This document shows, in pieces, positions 61,852 to 64,000 of a stretch of DNA of 64,000 nt. Source of the DNA: Paraglaciecola marina (GTDB lineage: Bacteria > Pseudomonadota > Gammaproteobacteria > Enterobacterales > Alteromonadaceae); NCBI RefSeq assembly GCF_004360155.1, contig NZ_ML178724.1:628-64627 (forward strand). Reading direction: 5' to 3'. The notes beneath the pieces are model-generated. The model was not told the origin of the DNA and ran no database searches. It was given only the letters and a program-made list of their open reading frames with translations. The number at the start of each line of letters is the position of its first letter. The first letter of the stretch is position 1. The position numbers and the translations under genes were made by a program.

Positions 61852-62947
61852 TACCCTTCAATCCTGCTCTTAACTTGATCCCTAATGGTCGTCCTTTAAC
61901 AAGTAATACCCAGCCTATAAAAAATAGAATGCCATGGACCCACCACAGACCTAATTGCTGGGGTATAGTCCCTTCTTCTAAGGCTTTACGGCCAGCCATT
62001 AACATTAAAAAATACCCTAGATATAACATCAACGCAGGGAACATCTTTCCAAAACGACCTTGCCTTGGGTTAGCAGCACTTAAAGGTACAGCGATTAGTA
62101 CTAAAAATGGTAAAGATAAAGGAATGGCAATACGCCAATGAAGCTCCGAAATAGCATCTAACGAAGGATCTTTAAGTAAATCAATGGTTTTATAGGCACT
62201 TAACTTTCGCCGTTTCTTTTCAGCCTGTTGTTCAGCAATTTGAATTTGATATTCGTCAAACTCAACCACACTGTAGTCTTGCTGACCAATTTTACCTTCG
62301 TATTGCTTACCTTGATTCAATATTAACTTTTCAGAACCATCAAGCTCTTCTTTAACACCACCCGTTTTTGCGTACACAATTCGCACATTCTCTAGTTCTG
62401 AATCACTATCTCGCTGTGCTAAAAAAATTCTTTTTAAAGGCTCCTCACTGCCATCAATATCATGTACAAAAACAACGGCCTGTTGGTTTGCTGTTTGTTG
62501 GAATCTCCCAGAAATAAGACTCGTCAACCCACTTTTCGCACCAATTTCTTCTTCAAGTTGATATTGGCTTTCCACTGAGTAGGGGGTTAACCACAAGGTA
62601 AAGAACGCGGTAATCATAGACATAAAAATAGCCAGCACTAGCATCACTCGAGTGATGTACCATTCACTAATTCCGCAAGCGCGCATTACGCTCATTTCAC
62701 TGTCAACATATAACCTACCATGGGCTAACATGATCCCTAAAAATAGGCTCAAGGGTAGAATTAGCGACGCTAACACAGGTGTACTAAGGGCGAGAAAACC
62801 CAAAACTAGACCTGCAGGAATATCGCCATCTGAAGCATCGGCTAATACTCTAACGAATTTTTGAGTCACAAAAATTGCCATAAGCAACAAAAAAATAGCC
62901 GTTTGAGACTTTAGGGTTTCTTTAACTAAATAACGGAAAATCAGCAC
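61838..62947 (-). CDS. lptF: LPS export permease LptF
   Basis: A 369-residue partner of LptG with the same layout. It starts LIFRYLVKETLKSQTAIF; I choose GTG 62947 because this gives the usual LptF N terminus and GGATG lies before it, though the frame is open to an ATG at 62983. SLFLGIMLAHGRLYVDSEM and VMRACGISEWYI are typical. The gene is divergent from pepA, as in E. coli and relatives. Confidence 0.94.
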   Translation of the reverse strand: MLIFRYLVKETLKSQTAIFLLLMAIFVTQKFVRVLADASDGDIPAGLVLGFLALSTPVLASLILPLSLFLGIMLAHGRLYVDSEMSVMRACGISEWYITRVMLVLAIFMSMITAFFTLWLTPYSVESQYQLEEEIGAKSGLTSLISGRFQQTANQQAVVFVHDIDGSEEPLKRIFLAQRDSDSELENVRIVYAKTGGVKEELDGSEKLILNQGKQYEGKIGQQDYSVVEFDEYQIQIAEQQAEKKRRKLSAYKTIDLLKDPSLDAISELHWRIAIPLSLPFLVLIAVPLSAANPRQGRFGKMFPALMLYLGYFLMLMAGRKALEEGTIPQQLGLWWVHGILFFIGWVLLVKGRPLGIKLRAGLKGNANV

Positions 62948-63211
62948 AATACATCCATAGAAAAGTAGTATTTTTAGTGGCACTATACGAAATTTTAAGT
63001 AAACTTAACGTTTTCACAAGTTTAATTTATGAATAGCCTATTTTTAAGGCCCTAAGCCAAGGTAACCTTTACAGATTATGTATGGCTGACATTAATTTTA
63101 CAATAATATCACTACATTACCCAAACCTCGCTTATTTTTATTAATAAGTTTAGGAAAACTCAACAGTTACAGGTGGTGTGGCTCAATCAATTTATACAAT
63201 AAGGAATGACA

Positions 63212-64000
63212 GTGGAATTTAGTGTTAAAAGTGGCAGTCCAGAAAAGCAACGTAGTGCTTGTATTGTGGTTGGAGTGTTTGAGCCAAGGCGATTAACATC
63301 AGTAGCAGAACAACTAGATAATATCAGTGAAGGTTATATAAGTAACCTTTTGAGGCGTGGTGATTTAGAAGGTCAAGCAGGCCAAATGTTATTGCTGCAC
63401 CATGTACCTAATATTCTAAGTGAAAGAGTCTTACTAGTTGGCTGTGGCAAAGAGCGCGAGCTAGACGAGCGCCAATACAAACAAATTATCTCTAAGACAG
63501 TAAAAAAACTGAATGAGACAGGCTCAATGGAGGCCGTCAGCTTTTTAACTGAATTACATGTAAAAGGCAGAGATACCTACTGGAAAGTACGCCAAGCAGT
63601 TGAAGCTACGCAAGATTCTTTATATACATTTTTGCAGCTCAAGACCAAAAAAGGTGAATTACGCCGCCCTCTTCGTAAAATAGTATTTAACGTTCCAACA
63701 CGCAGAGAGCTTTCTATTGGCGAACGAGCATTGGCCCATGGCTTGGCCGTAGCAGCCGGGTCTAAAACAGCTAAAGATGTGGCCAACATGCCGCCGAATA
63801 TTTGTAATCCCGCATACTTGCTGACGCAAGCTGAACAATTTGCCGAAGTGTATCCAAACCTCACTGTAAGCTCAGTTAATGAAAAACAAATGGATGACTT
63901 AGGTATGCATACCTATTTGGCAGTAGGCCGAGGGTCTGTTAACGAGTCCATCATGACGATTATGGAACATAATGGCGGCCCAGCAGATCAAGCTCCTGTG
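63212..64000 (+). CDS. pepA: Leucyl aminopeptidase PepA, 5' part
   Basis: The first 263 codons of PepA, a hexameric di-metal aminopeptidase that in E. coli also binds DNA (Xer recombination, carAB control). The N terminus [20 protein letters not shown] is nearly identical to E. coli PepA, and so are LLHHVPN and [13 protein letters not shown] and [12 protein letters not shown]. The GTG at 63212 with AAGGA six bases before it matches the E. coli start; an ATG at 63206 abuts that site. The catalytic C-terminal half lies beyond the window. Confidence 0.97.
   Translation, partial: MEFSVKSGSPEKQRSACIVVGVFEPRRLTSVAEQLDNISEGYISNLLRRGDLEGQAGQMLLLHHVPNILSERVLLVGCGKERELDERQYKQIISKTVKKLNETGSMEAVSFLTELHVKGRDTYWKVRQAVEATQDSLYTFLQLKTKKGELRRPLRKIVFNVPTRRELSIGERALAHGLAVAAGSKTAKDVANMPPNICNPAYLLTQAEQFAEVYPNLTVSSVNEKQMDDLGMHTYLAVGRGSVNESIMTIMEHNGGPADQAPV

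Noticed and set aside
1-64000. Complete insertion sequences, prophage genes, CRISPR arrays, rRNA
   Set aside because: None seen on reading both strands; only a transposase fragment and one small inverted-repeat element.

Overview
The window reads as a chromosomal segment of a marine gammaproteobacterium. Protein similarity recalled from memory points to the Alteromonadaceae (Glaciecola/Paraglaciecola/Alteromonas-like): PepA is close to the E. coli protein, the alginate genes (PL6 lyase, TonB receptor, hexuronate-type MFS, KDG kinase, SDR reductase, FadR-type regulator) form a typical marine set, and the DNA is AT-rich. No phage, complete insertion sequence or CRISPR array is visible.

Layout. 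1-7.6 kb: an XRE/cupin regulator divergent from an SDR, then a minus-strand series: GS-fold protein, ovoA (ovothiol synthesis), FAD monooxygenase, DUF1801, glyoxalase and a small membrane protein. 7.7-11.2 kb: light-repair group of DUF2805, a CPD photolyase (probably started at a rare AUU codon), an FeS-BCP photolyase and a 46-residue DUF2256 protein. 11.3-14.8 kb: opgGH, periplasmic glucan synthesis. 15.7-22.3 kb: a two-component cluster (NtrC-type regulator, stand-alone phospho-acceptor domain, CHASE3 kinase, Rcp1-type receiver, triple-receiver hybrid kinase) and a convergent diguanylate cyclase. 22.5-37.9 kb: envelope and osmotic-stress genes (BON, DUF883/YqjE/YqjK-like, DUF748, two MscS channels, DUF1328, a small lipoprotein, CorA/ZntB, two phospholipases A1, a phosphatase-lipid kinase fusion, an HBM sensor). 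37.9-40.6 kb: arsR-arsC-arsH-acr3. 40.7-44 kb: an island of orphan genes and relics. 44.3-49.7 kb: YgjP-like protein, YacL, globin, OmpW, gnd and tRNA-Leu(CAA). 49.8-60.1 kb: alginate/uronate use. 60.2-64 kb: RDD protein, lptFG and the first part of pepA.

The most striking signal spans genes. Seven promoters between 14.8 and 32.5 kb (opgGH, BON, DUF883 operon, EEP hydrolase, DUF748, DUF1328-lipoprotein, DUF2391-mscS-corA) carry a GG-N10-GC element matching the sigma-54 -24/-12 consensus, about 35-85 bases before the start codon. Several have a TGTGTAA-N3/4-TTACACA-like palindrome at enhancer distance. The NtrC-type regulator with an intact GAFTGA loop sits in the middle. I infer a local sigma-54 envelope/osmotic-stress regulon run by the adjacent kinase cluster.

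In the alginate part, the PL6 lyase cuts alginate, the TonB receptor and MFS protein take up products, the SDR reduces DEH to KDG and KdgK makes KDPG. A FadR-type regulator probably acts at ATTGGT-N3-ACCAAT sites found before the receptor/regulator pair and the SDR. KDPG aldolase and oligoalginate lyases are not in the window.
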